A DNA stretch of 64,000 nt from Bacteroidetes bacterium HGW-Bacteroidetes-2 (GTDB taxonomy: Bacteria; Bacteroidota; Bacteroidia; Flavobacteriales; Flavobacteriaceae): NCBI GenBank assembly GCA_002842575.1, contig PHDJ01000002.1, positions 97,647 through 161,646 on the forward strand. Reading direction: 5' to 3'. Every line of letters starts with the position of its first letter. Position 1 is the stretch's first letter. The notes beneath the pieces were generated by a model, which was given only the letters and a program-made list of their open reading frames with translations, was not told where the DNA came from and did no database searches. Shown in pieces: positions 41,967-52,457 of the stretch. A program made the position numbers and the translations under genes.

Positions 41967-43343
41967 CTATAAGTTTGGCACCTTTACGCTACCACCTACC
42001 CAACAGTTAAAAGTTACTGTTTTTCCTTGCATCCCTTCTTGAAAGATATCACTTTTTGATGGCGCTCTAGCTGTATAACTTTCAATGGCTGAGTTTGCAT
42101 TATTAGCTACTGACGGATCAACACGTGCCGCAGTTCTAGCTAAATCAGCAGCTAACCAGTTAATTGCTCTTTTTTCAAATACGGTTTCACCACAACTGTT
42201 TGAACTTGCAGCTATCATGTTTGCTATTTGTAGATACGCTCTTCCAAAAGAAGGTTTTGCATCAATGGCTTTTCTATAAAAAGCTCTAGCTTGACTTGAG
42301 TTTCCTCCTTTTCTGTAGTTTTCAGCAATTTTATAATAGGTGTTTGCTTTTCTAGAATTGTCAGTTTCTAGCTCAGCAGATTGATTAAAATATTGTAGTG
42401 CTAATTTAGATTTGCCATCTGCTTCTGCTTGTAATCCTAAAGAATATGCAGACCTTGCTGACGGCTCTAAATCGTGTAGTGCTTGTGAAACTTTAAAAAA
42501 TAATGGGTCTTCTGTACATTCTTTTTCTGAAAGTCTAATATTAACTCCCTTTAACCAATCTACATCGGTTTTTCTTTCTTCAAAATCTTTGTTGTAAAGT
42601 GGTATTAAATTAGTACAATCTGCAAGAATACCTAATTTTCCGTTAACACTTTCTTTTACTTGTGCATATGCCCTAAGGTTTATTTCGCCATTTTTAAGAA
42701 GTTTATCTTCTGTTTGATTTAAATCTCCACCAGCATCTTGTCTTTCGATTAAAGGTGTAATTCTAGAGGCAAGTGCATTTTCTTCTTCTTCAATTTTACT
42801 AATTATTTCATCATAAAGGTTAAATACTTCTTGTATTTGTTTTTTTCCAATTTCTTGTAAATCAACCGCTAATGAAAAGTAAGTGTATAAAGCTTTAGGG
42901 CTTGTAAAATTTTCTTTGTCTTTGGCATAAGCACTTTCAAAAGCTTGAAATTGTTCTTCCACTGTACCAATTTGATGATCAAACATTACTTGTGCAAAGT
43001 CAGCAAGCATAGCGCCTTCCTTTTTACCGTTAGGGAAGTATTGCAAACGTTCTCTACTTATTTTTTTATATTCATTGAATTCCTTTATTTTATCTGCTCC
43101 GCTTGCTTTTTCTATTCTATCCAAATAAAGTCTCTCTCCGTATTGATAAATGCTTAAGTGATAGGATGGGCAATCTCTGCGCAATTCTTCTAAATAAGGA
43201 AGTGCTGTACTGTAATTTTCAATTTTTGCTGACTCGGCAAAGAGTGAAAGCGTTGTTGCACAATCTTCATTGTTTGTGTTTGCATCATTTGCTTGGGCAG
43301 TGAATAGAATGCCTAGTAGGAATAATGTGGCTTTAAGTTTCAT
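41967..43343 (-). CDS. Tetratricopeptide repeat protein (secreted)
   Basis: Signal peptide MKLKATLFLLGILFTAQA; C-terminal TPR ANTYYKIAENYRKGGNSSQARAFYRKAIDAKPSFGRAYLQIANM. Confidence 0.8.
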   Translation of the reverse strand: MKLKATLFLLGILFTAQANDANTNNEDCATTLSLFAESAKIENYSTALPYLEELRRDCPSYHLSIYQYGERLYLDRIEKASGADKIKEFNEYKKISRERLQYFPNGKKEGAMLADFAQVMFDHQIGTVEEQFQAFESAYAKDKENFTSPKALYTYFSLAVDLQEIGKKQIQEVFNLYDEIISKIEEEENALASRITPLIERQDAGGDLNQTEDKLLKNGEINLRAYAQVKESVNGKLGILADCTNLIPLYNKDFEERKTDVDWLKGVNIRLSEKECTEDPLFFKVSQALHDLEPSARSAYSLGLQAEADGKSKLALQYFNQSAELETDNSRKANTYYKIAENYRKGGNSSQARAFYRKAIDAKPSFGRAYLQIANMIAASSNSCGETVFEKRAINWLAADLARTAARVDPSVANNANSAIESYTARAPSKSDIFQEGMQGKTVTFNCWVGGSVKVPNL

Positions 43344-43372
43344 TTGTAATTGTTTTTCAATTATTGTAATTT

Positions 43373-44617
43373 TTAATCGTATAAAGTTTTTATAAACCAT
43401 TTATCATTAAGAGATAGACTTATAAAGGTGTTGAAAAAATTTTCTTGTATTAATCCTGAATTAACAGTTCCTCTTTTCCCAAGTTCAAATCCAATGTTAA
43501 TATTTGAAAATAATTTTCCAACAGGTAGTCCTACCCCAAAAGATATGCCAAACTCATTTATGTTTTCATTATTAATAACTAAACCAGTGTCTTCAAAACG
43601 TATTCCAGCCCGATAAGTAACTCTGCTAAAATAGCTTGAAAATGAATTTGAATTAGGAACAAAAAAACCTCCTAACTTATATCTAGAAGCATCTGAAAAT
43701 TCAACATTATCTAATGTAAAAGTTCTGTTGTTAAAATTACTAGTTTTTTGATTGGTATATTCCGCACCTACAAACCAATTTCTTTGTTTCCCAACTCCCA
43801 AACCAAAGGTAAACTGTGAGGGAAAAGTTAAGCTTGTATTAGCAACATCCACATCTCTAGTATCTACATTTATTTGAAGGTTTGAATTAGGGATAAAAAC
43901 ACTAGCAAATTGTCTAAAATTTTCAGAATCTAAATTTGTTTCAGGAGTGTAGCTAACCGAGGTAATAATTTCAAGGTTTTTGAATACTGTTTCTCTGTAT
44001 GCTGCTCCAAAATTAAAACTGAAACCCGATAAATTTGATCTGTTCGATTCTCTTGTGGCAAGTTCTACATCTTCTTGTGAAAGCAATGTTACGTTTTCTA
44101 TATTTCCAAAATTATAGCTAGTTTCTATACCAAAACTTAATTTGGGTGTGATTTGATACCCCCCAGAAACGAATACTTTATTCATTCCACCAGATCCTGA
44201 ATTTTGAATTAAGGTTGTGCCCGACAAATTTTCTAAATTATACCCTACAGCAGTAAGAGGTAGCACTCCAAAACTTAATCCAAATTTTTCTCCTATAGGT
44301 ATTCCCAGTGCTAAATAATTAATGGATGTTGCTGTTGTTTTTCCGCTTTCGGTTTCTGTTTCCTGTGTAACCGATTTATGACTACCTCCTACTGTAAAAG
44401 TTACATATTTTAAAGAGGCTAATCCTGCTGGATTTTGCAAATTTAAGTGAATACTATCAGAATACATACTTATTCCGCCCATCAATCTGTTTTCAACAGT
44501 GCCTCTAAAATTTAAAGACCCAATACCAAAAAAAGAGTAGGGAGACGAAGTGGCTTCTTGTGCAGAGGCAATAGCAGTAACTACTACCAATGTTATAACT
44601 AAAAATTTTCTTATCAT
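43373..44617 (-). CDS. Outer membrane beta-barrel protein, FadL/OmpP1-like
   Basis: Signal peptide; SSPYSFFGIGSL...NLQNPAGLASLKYVTFTVGG; repeated amphipathic strands. Confidence 0.7.
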   Translation of the reverse strand: MIRKFLVITLVVVTAIASAQEATSSPYSFFGIGSLNFRGTVENRLMGGISMYSDSIHLNLQNPAGLASLKYVTFTVGGSHKSVTQETETESGKTTATSINYLALGIPIGEKFGLSFGVLPLTAVGYNLENLSGTTLIQNSGSGGMNKVFVSGGYQITPKLSFGIETSYNFGNIENVTLLSQEDVELATRESNRSNLSGFSFNFGAAYRETVFKNLEIITSVSYTPETNLDSENFRQFASVFIPNSNLQINVDTRDVDVANTSLTFPSQFTFGLGVGKQRNWFVGAEYTNQKTSNFNNRTFTLDNVEFSDASRYKLGGFFVPNSNSFSSYFSRVTYRAGIRFEDTGLVINNENINEFGISFGVGLPVGKLFSNINIGFELGKRGTVNSGLIQENFFNTFISLSLNDKWFIKTLYD

Positions 44618-45345
44618 GTATTTTGATTGTATTCTAGCAAATAATTTAAACCTTCTAGAAGGAAATTTGAATTGGCAAATATGCTATTTTTTAAACTATC
44701 TCGCAAAAAATGAGCATTGCCTCCTGTTAAAATAACTGTTAAATCTTTAAATTCTTCTTTATAACGGTTAATTACTCCATCTATTTCAAAAGAAACACCA
44801 TACATAACTCCCGAATGAATGGATGTAGCCGTTGAATTTCCAAGAATCGTTTTTGGCGTATTGGCATCAAGCAATGGCAACTTTTCGGTAAAAGTATGCA
44901 GTGCTTTATATCTCATTGTTATACCCGGTGAAATTGCACCTCCTTTAAAATGCATTTTTGAATCCATAAAATCATAGGTTATGCAGGTACCCACATCAAT
45001 AATTAACACATTTTTATTTGGAAATAATTTACATGCTGCACTTGCCAAAGCAATTCGGTCAAAACCTAAAGTTTTCGGCGTGGTGTAATCATTTACAAAG
45101 GGAACTTTTGTAGCATTAGTAATGACATATAAATTAAATAATTTTTCTAATCTTTCTACATTTTTTATAGAAAAAGAGCCCACAACTCCTAATATTGCAT
45201 TTTTGATTTTAGGGAAATCGCCCTCTATTTTTTCAAGATTCTTTTTAAAATCTGAAAGAATAAAAGTTTCCTTATGAATCAATACGCTTTCTTGAAAAAC
45301 CGCAAACTTTACCAGAGTGTTTCCAACGTCAACTACTAAGTTCAT
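44614..45345 (-). CDS. coaX: Type III pantothenate kinase
   Basis: MNLVVDVGNTLVKFAVF; LIIDVGTCITYDF; GGAISPGITMRYKALH. Confidence 0.95.
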   Translation of the reverse strand: MNLVVDVGNTLVKFAVFQESVLIHKETFILSDFKKNLEKIEGDFPKIKNAILGVVGSFSIKNVERLEKLFNLYVITNATKVPFVNDYTTPKTLGFDRIALASAACKLFPNKNVLIIDVGTCITYDFMDSKMHFKGGAISPGITMRYKALHTFTEKLPLLDANTPKTILGNSTATSIHSGVMYGVSFEIDGVINRYKEEFKDLTVILTGGNAHFLRDSLKNSIFANSNFLLEGLNYLLEYNQNT

Positions 45346-45456
45346 TTTGAAATGAATAAGCGGCAAAAATACAATTTGAATTTATAAATACAACACGTCA
45401 AGTAAGAAATAAAACTTTTTTTTTAAATTTATATTTTGTTCAAAGCAAAATAGGTT

Positions 45457-45464
45457 TATATTTG
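45457..45464 (+). promoter_or_regulatory. Bacteroidota -7 promoter box TATATTTG
   Basis: Exact TAnnTTTG with TTG ~18 bp upstream, 60 bp before tRNA-Phe. Confidence 0.6.
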
Positions 45465-45524
45465 CAGCCGCTTAGGAGATAACTTATACTTTGTTTCTAT
45501 TGCCTAAAGCAGATTAAAAACAAT

Positions 45525-45597
<73 letters not shown>

Positions 45598-45603
45598 CTA
45601 AAT

Positions 45604-45638
45604 AAAATCCCCTTTTTTAACAATTGGGGATTTTTTAT
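45604..45638 (+). terminator. Intrinsic terminator of tRNA-Phe
   Basis: AAAATCCCC/GGGGATTTT hairpin with T-run. Confidence 0.75.
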
Positions 45639-45811
45639 TTATTAGCAGATGCAGCCTTCCCCTCAACCCTCGGAGCTTTAGCCACCACAATTTAAATCAT
45701 GAAACGTTTGTATTTGAAAGGTCTTGTTTTTATAAAAACTAACCTTTCTTTTTTTCGTAAATTTTGTAAGGAAACACCTTAATATACCGACTATTTGCTT
45801 ATTTTTATAAA

Positions 45812-46498
45812 ATGAATCCAAATACTGCCTTATTAATTTTTGCCAATACTGCAATTGAAGAATGTAAGAATAAACACTTCAGCCAAGCGCATAATCTATT
45901 TGAAGCGCTGAATAAAAACACCCTTAAAACGGTTCAAAAAACCGGAATTCCCTATTTTATTTTTACTGAAAAAGAGCAAGTTGGAACCAATTTTGCCCAG
46001 CGTTTTACTAATGCCATTCAAGCCGTTTTTGATAAAGGTTTTCAAAACATTATTACTATTGGTAACGACACGCCACATTTACAATCAAAACATATTGTAG
46101 ATACCGTTGAAAAACTACAAAACAACCAACTGGTTTTAGGGCCGTCAACCGACGGTGGTTTTTATTTAATGGGACTGAAAAAATCGCATTTCAACCCTAA
46201 GACTTTTTTAAAATTACCCTGGCAAACTGCCCAACTTACTAAAACTATTGCCAGACTTATTGGCAAAAAAAACAAAGGCGTTTCTTTTCTTGAAACCCTT
46301 CAAGATATCGATTTTGTTGCCGATGTTAAAGCCATTTTAAAAGACAAACTTCATCAAATTTCACTGGGTATTTTGCTTGTTTTAAAACAAGTGATTCGTT
46401 CTTTAAAACCTGCCCACAACAAAATTACTTCCCTTTATCATTCGCTTTGTAAATCAACTTACTTCAACAAGGGCTCGCCTCAAATGCTTCATATTTAG
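45812..46498 (+). CDS. TIGR04282/DUF2064 family glycosyltransferase-like protein (divergent)
   Basis: IITIGNDTPHLQSKHIVDTVEKLQNNQLVLGPSTDGGFYLMGL resembles DUF2064; lacks the usual N-terminal KTRL motif. Confidence 0.75.
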   Translation: MNPNTALLIFANTAIEECKNKHFSQAHNLFEALNKNTLKTVQKTGIPYFIFTEKEQVGTNFAQRFTNAIQAVFDKGFQNIITIGNDTPHLQSKHIVDTVEKLQNNQLVLGPSTDGGFYLMGLKKSHFNPKTFLKLPWQTAQLTKTIARLIGKKNKGVSFLETLQDIDFVADVKAILKDKLHQISLGILLVLKQVIRSLKPAHNKITSLYHSLCKSTYFNKGSPQMLHI

Positions 46499-46542
46499 TT
46501 TTTTACATTTTAAATATTATTAACAAAAAAACATTTTAAATA

Positions 46543-49536
46543 ATGAAGCATCTATTACTATTGGTGTTGCTTTGTATTTCCTATACAGCAATTGCCCAAG
46601 ACGATTTTACTGTAACCGTTATAGACAGTGAAACCAACCAAACCATACCTAATATTGAAATTAAATTAATAAACAGTTCACAAGGTATCAACCTTACCCA
46701 AACCACCAACGAACAAGGAAAAGCTATTTTTAGAAACATTCCGGTGTTAAATGGCTATCAAGTTTTTTTTGAAGGAAATAGCGACTTTGGGCCTTCTTTT
46801 AGTAGCCGAATTGACGTGCGCTCTAACCAAAGTCCAAACATTCAGTTAGTACTTTCAAAAAGCATTTCAAACGCGCAAGAGCTAGATGAAGTAGTACTTT
46901 CCAATCGTGCCATTGCAAAAATTAACCGCCGCGATGCCGAAGTGTCTTTTGAGCTTAAAGCCGAAGAAATTGAAGAAATTCCCGTTGAAGGTAGAGACAT
47001 TACGCGTGTGTTGTTTCGCTTGCCAAACGTAACGCAAGCCACCGGATTTTTCCCGGAAGCACCAAATGTGAGTGTCAATGGCGGTAATGGACTCTTTACC
47101 AATTATACCATAGACGGTATGGACAATAACGAACGCTTTTTAGGCGGACAAAAATTTAACATTCCTGCCGGAGCCGTAAAAGACATCACGGTTTTTACCA
47201 GTAACTACTCGGCTGAATATGGTTTAACCGGTAATGGTATTATTGATATTACCACAAAATCTGGAAGTAATACCACCAGAGGCGAGGCCTATTTCATCAC
47301 GCGTCCAGGACCGGATATTGATGGTTCCAGCCCGTTTGCGCAACGCGACTTATCCGGAAATCAAGTAAAAGACGGCTTTGCACGCTACCAAGCCGGTGGT
47401 GCTGTGGGCGGCGCTTTGGGAAAAGACAAAACCTTCTACTTTTTTAATTTTGAGCACACCACCGATATTAAAGACAACCTCTTAAACGTGCCCGATTTAG
47501 GGGTTAATGAAACCGTAAGAGGGAATAACTTTTTCAATTATTTCACCACAAAAATTGACCACAACTGGAACGCCAATTTTAGAAGTTCACTTAGAGCAAA
47601 CGTTGGTATTGTAGGTATAGAGCGTCAAGGTGGCGGTTTGGATGGCGGCGTGCAGTTTGAAAGCGCCAAAAATACCCAAGAACGCAACAGCATTAATATA
47701 GCCTTTAAAAACAGCTATAACTTTGGCAACCTTTCTGCAGAAACCAATGTGCTTTATAGCCGTTTTAGATGGAATTATGCCGACCCCGAGAATGAAAACG
47801 ACCCACAAGTGATTGTGCGCAACCCAAACGAAGAAACCATTGCCGTGTTAGGCCATCCCGGATTTGTGTTTGACGCTATTGAAAACACCTTTCAAGTGCA
47901 ACAAAAATTCAAATATTACCTAAACAACCATACCATTAAAGCAGGTGCTAACATCATTAGTGGCGACCACGAGCTTTTTGGTGGTGGCAACCCAAATGGC
48001 ATTTATACCGTTGACCTAACCCAAGCACAAATAGATGCCCTAAGAGCCGGTGGTGTAAATAAAAACCTAGGCGTAAATGATATTCCGCTAGATGCTCAAG
48101 TGGTAAATTATAATGTAGAATTGCGTCCTGCTTCCTTCGGAAAAACCCAAAATATCATTAGCTTTTATGTAGAAGATTTGTGGGCTGTTAACGAAAAACT
48201 AAACCTTACCCTTGGACTTAGATATGACTATGACAATTTATCAAAAGGCGGCAGTACTAAAGGCGACACCGACAATATTGCACCACGATTTAATTTCAAT
48301 TATGAATTAACCCAAAAAAGCACTATTAGAGGTGGTTATGGTATTGTGTACGACAAAATAAACTATGCACTTTACAGCGATGCCTTGCAGCAAAACACCA
48401 CTTCGGCTGATTATAGATTGCAAATACAAGAACTAATCAACCAAGGCATTTTACCCGCTAATACCGATATAGACCGCGTTACCTTCAACGGAAATATATC
48501 TGCCAATATAAGTGGTGTTGACTTTCTACAAGGACCTTCAGGTGCCGACTTGCAGGACCAACGCGAAGGTGTATTTTCAAACGAACGACGTATTTTAAAC
48601 CCCAACGGTTATGACAATCCGTTATCGCATCAGTTTTCATTGGGATACCAATTGCAAATGGACGATGACAAGTTGTTTTTTGTGGATGTGTTTCATAACC
48701 GTGGCGAAAACTTATTCCGTTTACGCAACTTAAATGCTGCTGAAGAATTTCCTATCGATGCCAATTTTCAGCCCGGCGATGTACGACCTACCGATGTTGC
48801 CGATGCCACCAGACCCATTCCCATTGTAAACGGTGTAGGTATTATAAATGGTCAAGAAGTAAGTGGTGTTGCCAGAAATGTGGTAATGAGCGAAGCTGAA
48901 GGCCGTTCAGAATATTGGGCTGCCAGTTTCAACCTGCAAAAAGTGCGTGGCAATAACAACTATTCGTACCGCTTAAACTACACGCTTTCTTCGCTAAAAA
49001 ACAATACCGAAGACATCAACTTTAGAGCTCAAGATGGTAATAATTACGGTACAGAATGGGGTCCGTCTATTAATGACAGAACCCATAATATTAACGGAAT
49101 ATTTAACTATTATCCAATAAAAGGAACAACCATAACCTTAGCCTCTTTATTACAAAGCGGACAACCCATTAATAGAATTCCCGATGCTGCCATTTTTGGT
49201 ACCACCGATTTAAATGGTGATGGCTCGGGCTTTGGTGATGCTTTTGTGGGCAATAGCGACCGCTCGCCCGGCGAAAGCAGAAACAACGACAGACTACCGT
49301 GGTCTTTCAATTTTGATGTGGGTGTGCAACATCAGTTTGCATTCGATAACAACACAAAAATTGAATTAAGAGCCGATATTTTTAATGTGTTTGATGTTGA
49401 AAACCTAAGCGGTTACAGCAACAATGCTACCCAAAGTAACCAAATTCAGGCTGGACCTGCGTCTTCAGGACGTTTTGTGCAGCGCAATGCCGGACCACCA
49501 AGACAGTTTCAGTTTGGGGTGCGTTATTTGTTTTAA
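46543..49536 (+). CDS. TonB-dependent receptor with carboxypeptidase-regulatory-like N-terminal domain
   Basis: Signal peptide, plug (GGNGLFTNYTIDGMDNNERFLGGQ...VKDITVFTSNYSAEYGLTGNGIIDITTKSGSN), barrel ending FQFGVRYLF. Confidence 0.93.
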   Translation: MKHLLLLVLLCISYTAIAQDDFTVTVIDSETNQTIPNIEIKLINSSQGINLTQTTNEQGKAIFRNIPVLNGYQVFFEGNSDFGPSFSSRIDVRSNQSPNIQLVLSKSISNAQELDEVVLSNRAIAKINRRDAEVSFELKAEEIEEIPVEGRDITRVLFRLPNVTQATGFFPEAPNVSVNGGNGLFTNYTIDGMDNNERFLGGQKFNIPAGAVKDITVFTSNYSAEYGLTGNGIIDITTKSGSNTTRGEAYFITRPGPDIDGSSPFAQRDLSGNQVKDGFARYQAGGAVGGALGKDKTFYFFNFEHTTDIKDNLLNVPDLGVNETVRGNNFFNYFTTKIDHNWNANFRSSLRANVGIVGIERQGGGLDGGVQFESAKNTQERNSINIAFKNSYNFGNLSAETNVLYSRFRWNYADPENENDPQVIVRNPNEETIAVLGHPGFVFDAIENTFQVQQKFKYYLNNHTIKAGANIISGDHELFGGGNPNGIYTVDLTQAQIDALRAGGVNKNLGVNDIPLDAQVVNYNVELRPASFGKTQNIISFYVEDLWAVNEKLNLTLGLRYDYDNLSKGGSTKGDTDNIAPRFNFNYELTQKSTIRGGYGIVYDKINYALYSDALQQNTTSADYRLQIQELINQGILPANTDIDRVTFNGNISANISGVDFLQGPSGADLQDQREGVFSNERRILNPNGYDNPLSHQFSLGYQLQMDDDKLFFVDVFHNRGENLFRLRNLNAAEEFPIDANFQPGDVRPTDVADATRPIPIVNGVGIINGQEVSGVARNVVMSEAEGRSEYWAASFNLQKVRGNNNYSYRLNYTLSSLKNNTEDINFRAQDGNNYGTEWGPSINDRTHNINGIFNYYPIKGTTITLASLLQSGQPINRIPDAAIFGTTDLNGDGSGFGDAFVGNSDRSPGESRNNDRLPWSFNFDVGVQHQFAFDNNTKIELRADIFNVFDVENLSGYSNNATQSNQIQAGPASSGRFVQRNAGPPRQFQFGVRYLF

Positions 49537-49548
49537 TTCATTTAATAA

Positions 49549-49587
49549 AAACCAAACAGGAAGTTTCAGAGGCTTTCTGTTTGGTTT
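49549..49587 (+). terminator. Intrinsic terminator after TonB receptor
   Basis: AAACCAAACAGGAAG/CTTTCTGTTTGGTTT hairpin (one G-U). Confidence 0.65.
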
Positions 49588-49601
49588 CATATATTTAGCT
49601 T

Positions 49602-50813
49602 ATGAGAAAGTATCTAATTATTTTATTTGCTGTAATGGTTTTTTCTTGTGGTGAAAACAAAAAGCAAGAAGCTGTTGATGTGTTATCACTTTCGTGGGAA
49701 GACATTGAGCAACAAGCCAACGGTAAAACCGTAACGATGATGATGTGGACTGGCGACTCAAAAATTAATGCTTATATAAATTCGTTTGTTAAACCAAAGA
49801 TTAAGAATACATATGGTATTAATTTAGAAATTATTGGTGGTCAAGGCGGAAATATCGTTCAAATATTAATGACCGAATTACAAGCTTCTGCATCTAAAAG
49901 TGATGTAGATATGATGTGGATTAATGGCGAAACTTTTTATCAATTAAGACAAATAAATGCGCTTTTTGGTCCTTGGACAGATAAATTGCCCAATTCAAAA
50001 TACATCGATTTTGAGAATCCTTTTATTGGTATGGATTTCCAACAACCTATTGAAGGCTTTGAACTTCCGTGGGGTAATGTGCAAATGGCTATTGTATATG
50101 ACAGTGCTAAAGTTGAAAATCCACCTATGAATCGTGAGGATTTATTAAACTTTGTAAAAGCAAATCCCGGAATTTTCACTTTTGACAATCAATTCACCGG
50201 ATTGACTTTTTTAAAAGCTTTGTTAATTGACATTGCTGGAGGTGGTGAAGTTCTGCAAGGAGATTTTGACGAGGAAAAATACAATCTATATAGTCAAAAA
50301 CTTTGGGCATACATCAACCAACTAAAACCTTATTTATGGCGAAAAGGACAAGTATTTCCGGAAAGTGTGGCACAAATGCACCAGTTATTTGCCAGTGGTG
50401 AACTTTGGTTTACAATGAGCAACAACGATGCAGAAGTAGATAGCAAAACCGCAGAAGGCTTATTTTCAGAAACTTCAAGAGCTTATGTACCCGATTTTGG
50501 CACCATACAAAACTCTCATTATTTGGGCATTACTAAATTGTCAGGGCAAAAAGCAGCCAGTATGGTGGTAGCAAATTTTATGGTATCGCCTGAGGCTCAG
50601 TTAGAAAAAATGAACCCTGTTATTTGGGGCGATGGCACCGTTTTAAATATGGAAGCACTTCCTAAAGATATGAAAGCCAAATTTCAAAACTTGCCTAGTA
50701 GAACCAAAGCACCTCAACGAAGTGAGATTCTGCATAAAGCACATTTAGAATTGGCACCGATGTATATGATTAAACTGGCCGAAGATTTTAGAAAAAAAAT
50801 TATCAATCCTTAA
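49602..50813 (+). CDS. ABC transporter substrate-binding lipoprotein, YnjB-like
   Basis: Lipobox VFSCG; WINGETFYQLRQINALFGPWTDKLPN...GFELPWGNVQMAIVYDS; followed by two permeases and ATPase. Confidence 0.85.
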   Translation: MRKYLIILFAVMVFSCGENKKQEAVDVLSLSWEDIEQQANGKTVTMMMWTGDSKINAYINSFVKPKIKNTYGINLEIIGGQGGNIVQILMTELQASASKSDVDMMWINGETFYQLRQINALFGPWTDKLPNSKYIDFENPFIGMDFQQPIEGFELPWGNVQMAIVYDSAKVENPPMNREDLLNFVKANPGIFTFDNQFTGLTFLKALLIDIAGGGEVLQGDFDEEKYNLYSQKLWAYINQLKPYLWRKGQVFPESVAQMHQLFASGELWFTMSNNDAEVDSKTAEGLFSETSRAYVPDFGTIQNSHYLGITKLSGQKAASMVVANFMVSPEAQLEKMNPVIWGDGTVLNMEALPKDMKAKFQNLPSRTKAPQRSEILHKAHLELAPMYMIKLAEDFRKKIINP

Positions 50814-50817
50814 ACTC

Positions 50818-51687
50818 TTGAAAAAGCTTTACAACATAAAATCGTTTAGCACCCTATTATTTTTAATAATTGTGGTCTTACCTGTGTTTTGTGGTTTGGT
50901 GTATGCTACGCTGTATAGTTTTGAAATAGTAGGTATTATAAACTCTGGATTTACTACCAAACATTGGGAAGATATTATCCAGGGTTCGGCATTTTGGAGC
51001 AGTATTGGTTTTAGTTTTTATGTAGCAATTTGCAGTGTTGTAATCAGTTTGATTTTTGCCTTAGCAATGGCTTTAAGTTGGAAAAAAAACCTTCAAAAAG
51101 GTGCGCTCTCCACCGCTATTTATCTTCCCTTGTGTTTTCCGGGTACGGTGATGGCTTTTTTTATGTTTCAGTTTCTGTCTAAATCAGGGTTTTTATCCCG
51201 ATTGGGTTTTGCGTCAGGTGTTTTAGAAGACATCAACAGCTTTCCGGCTTTGATAAACGACGCCTATGGTATTGGTATTATCATCACTTCGGTGGTTTTA
51301 ATTACACCTTTTTTTGTGATCTTATTTAGTAATATTTACCACACCGAAAACATTGAGGCTTATAAAGAATTGGCTACCACATTTGGTGCATCAAAGCGTC
51401 AATTATTGCAAAAAGTAACACTTCCTATTTTATTAAAAAAATCGTCGGTTACCATTTATTTGTTCATCATTTTTGTGATGGGAAGCTATGAAATTCCATT
51501 GTTACTTGGCAGGCAAAGTCCTCAAATGATATCGGTAGCAACTGTACAAAAAATTCAACGTTTTAATCTTTACGACATTCCAAAAGGCTTTGCAATGAGT
51601 ATTTTATATGTTTTAATTATTATGAGCGTATTGCTATTTCTGTATTTCAGAAATCGCGATTATTTTAAATCAGAAACAACTAAATGA
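50818..51687 (+). CDS. ABC transporter permease (first of two; YnjC-like)
   Basis: Six-TM permease with EAYKELATTFGASKRQLLQKVTLPILL (EAA loop). Confidence 0.88.
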   Translation: MKKLYNIKSFSTLLFLIIVVLPVFCGLVYATLYSFEIVGIINSGFTTKHWEDIIQGSAFWSSIGFSFYVAICSVVISLIFALAMALSWKKNLQKGALSTAIYLPLCFPGTVMAFFMFQFLSKSGFLSRLGFASGVLEDINSFPALINDAYGIGIIITSVVLITPFFVILFSNIYHTENIEAYKELATTFGASKRQLLQKVTLPILLKKSSVTIYLFIIFVMGSYEIPLLLGRQSPQMISVATVQKIQRFNLYDIPKGFAMSILYVLIIMSVLLFLYFRNRDYFKSETTK

Positions 51688-52457
51688 TAAAAAGGACATT
51701 ACAATATGGTTTTATCATTTCCATCGGGTTTCCGGTAGTATTTTTACTCGTGTTATCACTCGGAAGGCGTTGGGCTTATCCCAATATTTTGCCAGAACAA
51801 ATCAGTTTTGCTAATTGGGAATTTCTGCAACAAAGCGATTCAAAATTGTTTCAAGCGTTTTTTGTTTCGTTAGGAATTTCATTATGCGTTGCCGTTTTTG
51901 TAACCGCATTGGGCTTTGTGATTTCAAAATTTATTGCTTACAGCCAACGGCGCAATACCTTTTTGGTTTTGGCTTACATCCCTTATTTACTTTCGCCGGT
52001 GATAATGGCTATTATTTTTCAATATTATTTTATTATAACCGGGCTAACCGGAACTTTTTTGGGAGTGATTATTGCACAATTTTTAGTGGCTTTTCCATTT
52101 GGCATTATCATTTATCTCAACTTTTGGAATGCCCAATTAAAATCTATGGAAGAACTCAGTTATACCTTAGGTGGAAGCCGTTGGCAAACCTATAAAAAAG
52201 TGTTGCTTCCACTTTCAAAAAACGCCTTGATGCTTTGCTTTTTTCAGGTGTTTTTAATCTCTTGGTTTGAATATGGATTAACCAATCTTATCGGCTCCGG
52301 AAAAATAAGAACACTTACCGTGAGCGTTTTTAATTTTGTAACAGAAGCTAATATTTTTTATGCCGCATTGGCGTGTTTTTTGCTTATTTTACCACCAATG
52401 TTGCTTCTTTATATCAATAAGCGTTTTATTCTTTTTGTAGAAAAAACTGAACTATGA
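51684..52457 (+). CDS. ABC transporter permease (second)
   Basis: EELSYTLGGSRWQTYKKVLLPLSKNA EAA loop; 4-nt overlap with previous gene. Confidence 0.88.
   Translation: MIKRTLQYGFIISIGFPVVFLLVLSLGRRWAYPNILPEQISFANWEFLQQSDSKLFQAFFVSLGISLCVAVFVTALGFVISKFIAYSQRRNTFLVLAYIPYLLSPVIMAIIFQYYFIITGLTGTFLGVIIAQFLVAFPFGIIIYLNFWNAQLKSMEELSYTLGGSRWQTYKKVLLPLSKNALMLCFFQVFLISWFEYGLTNLIGSGKIRTLTVSVFNFVTEANIFYAALACFLLILPPMLLLYINKRFILFVEKTEL

Noticed and set aside
45281-45330. CRISPR array or phage/defence locus anywhere in the window
   Set aside because: No regularly spaced repeats, cas, restriction, toxin-antitoxin or phage genes were recognised; coordinates nominal
51815-52195. 126-aa plus ORF inside the second ABC permease
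   Set aside because: Alternative frame of a well-supported permease gene
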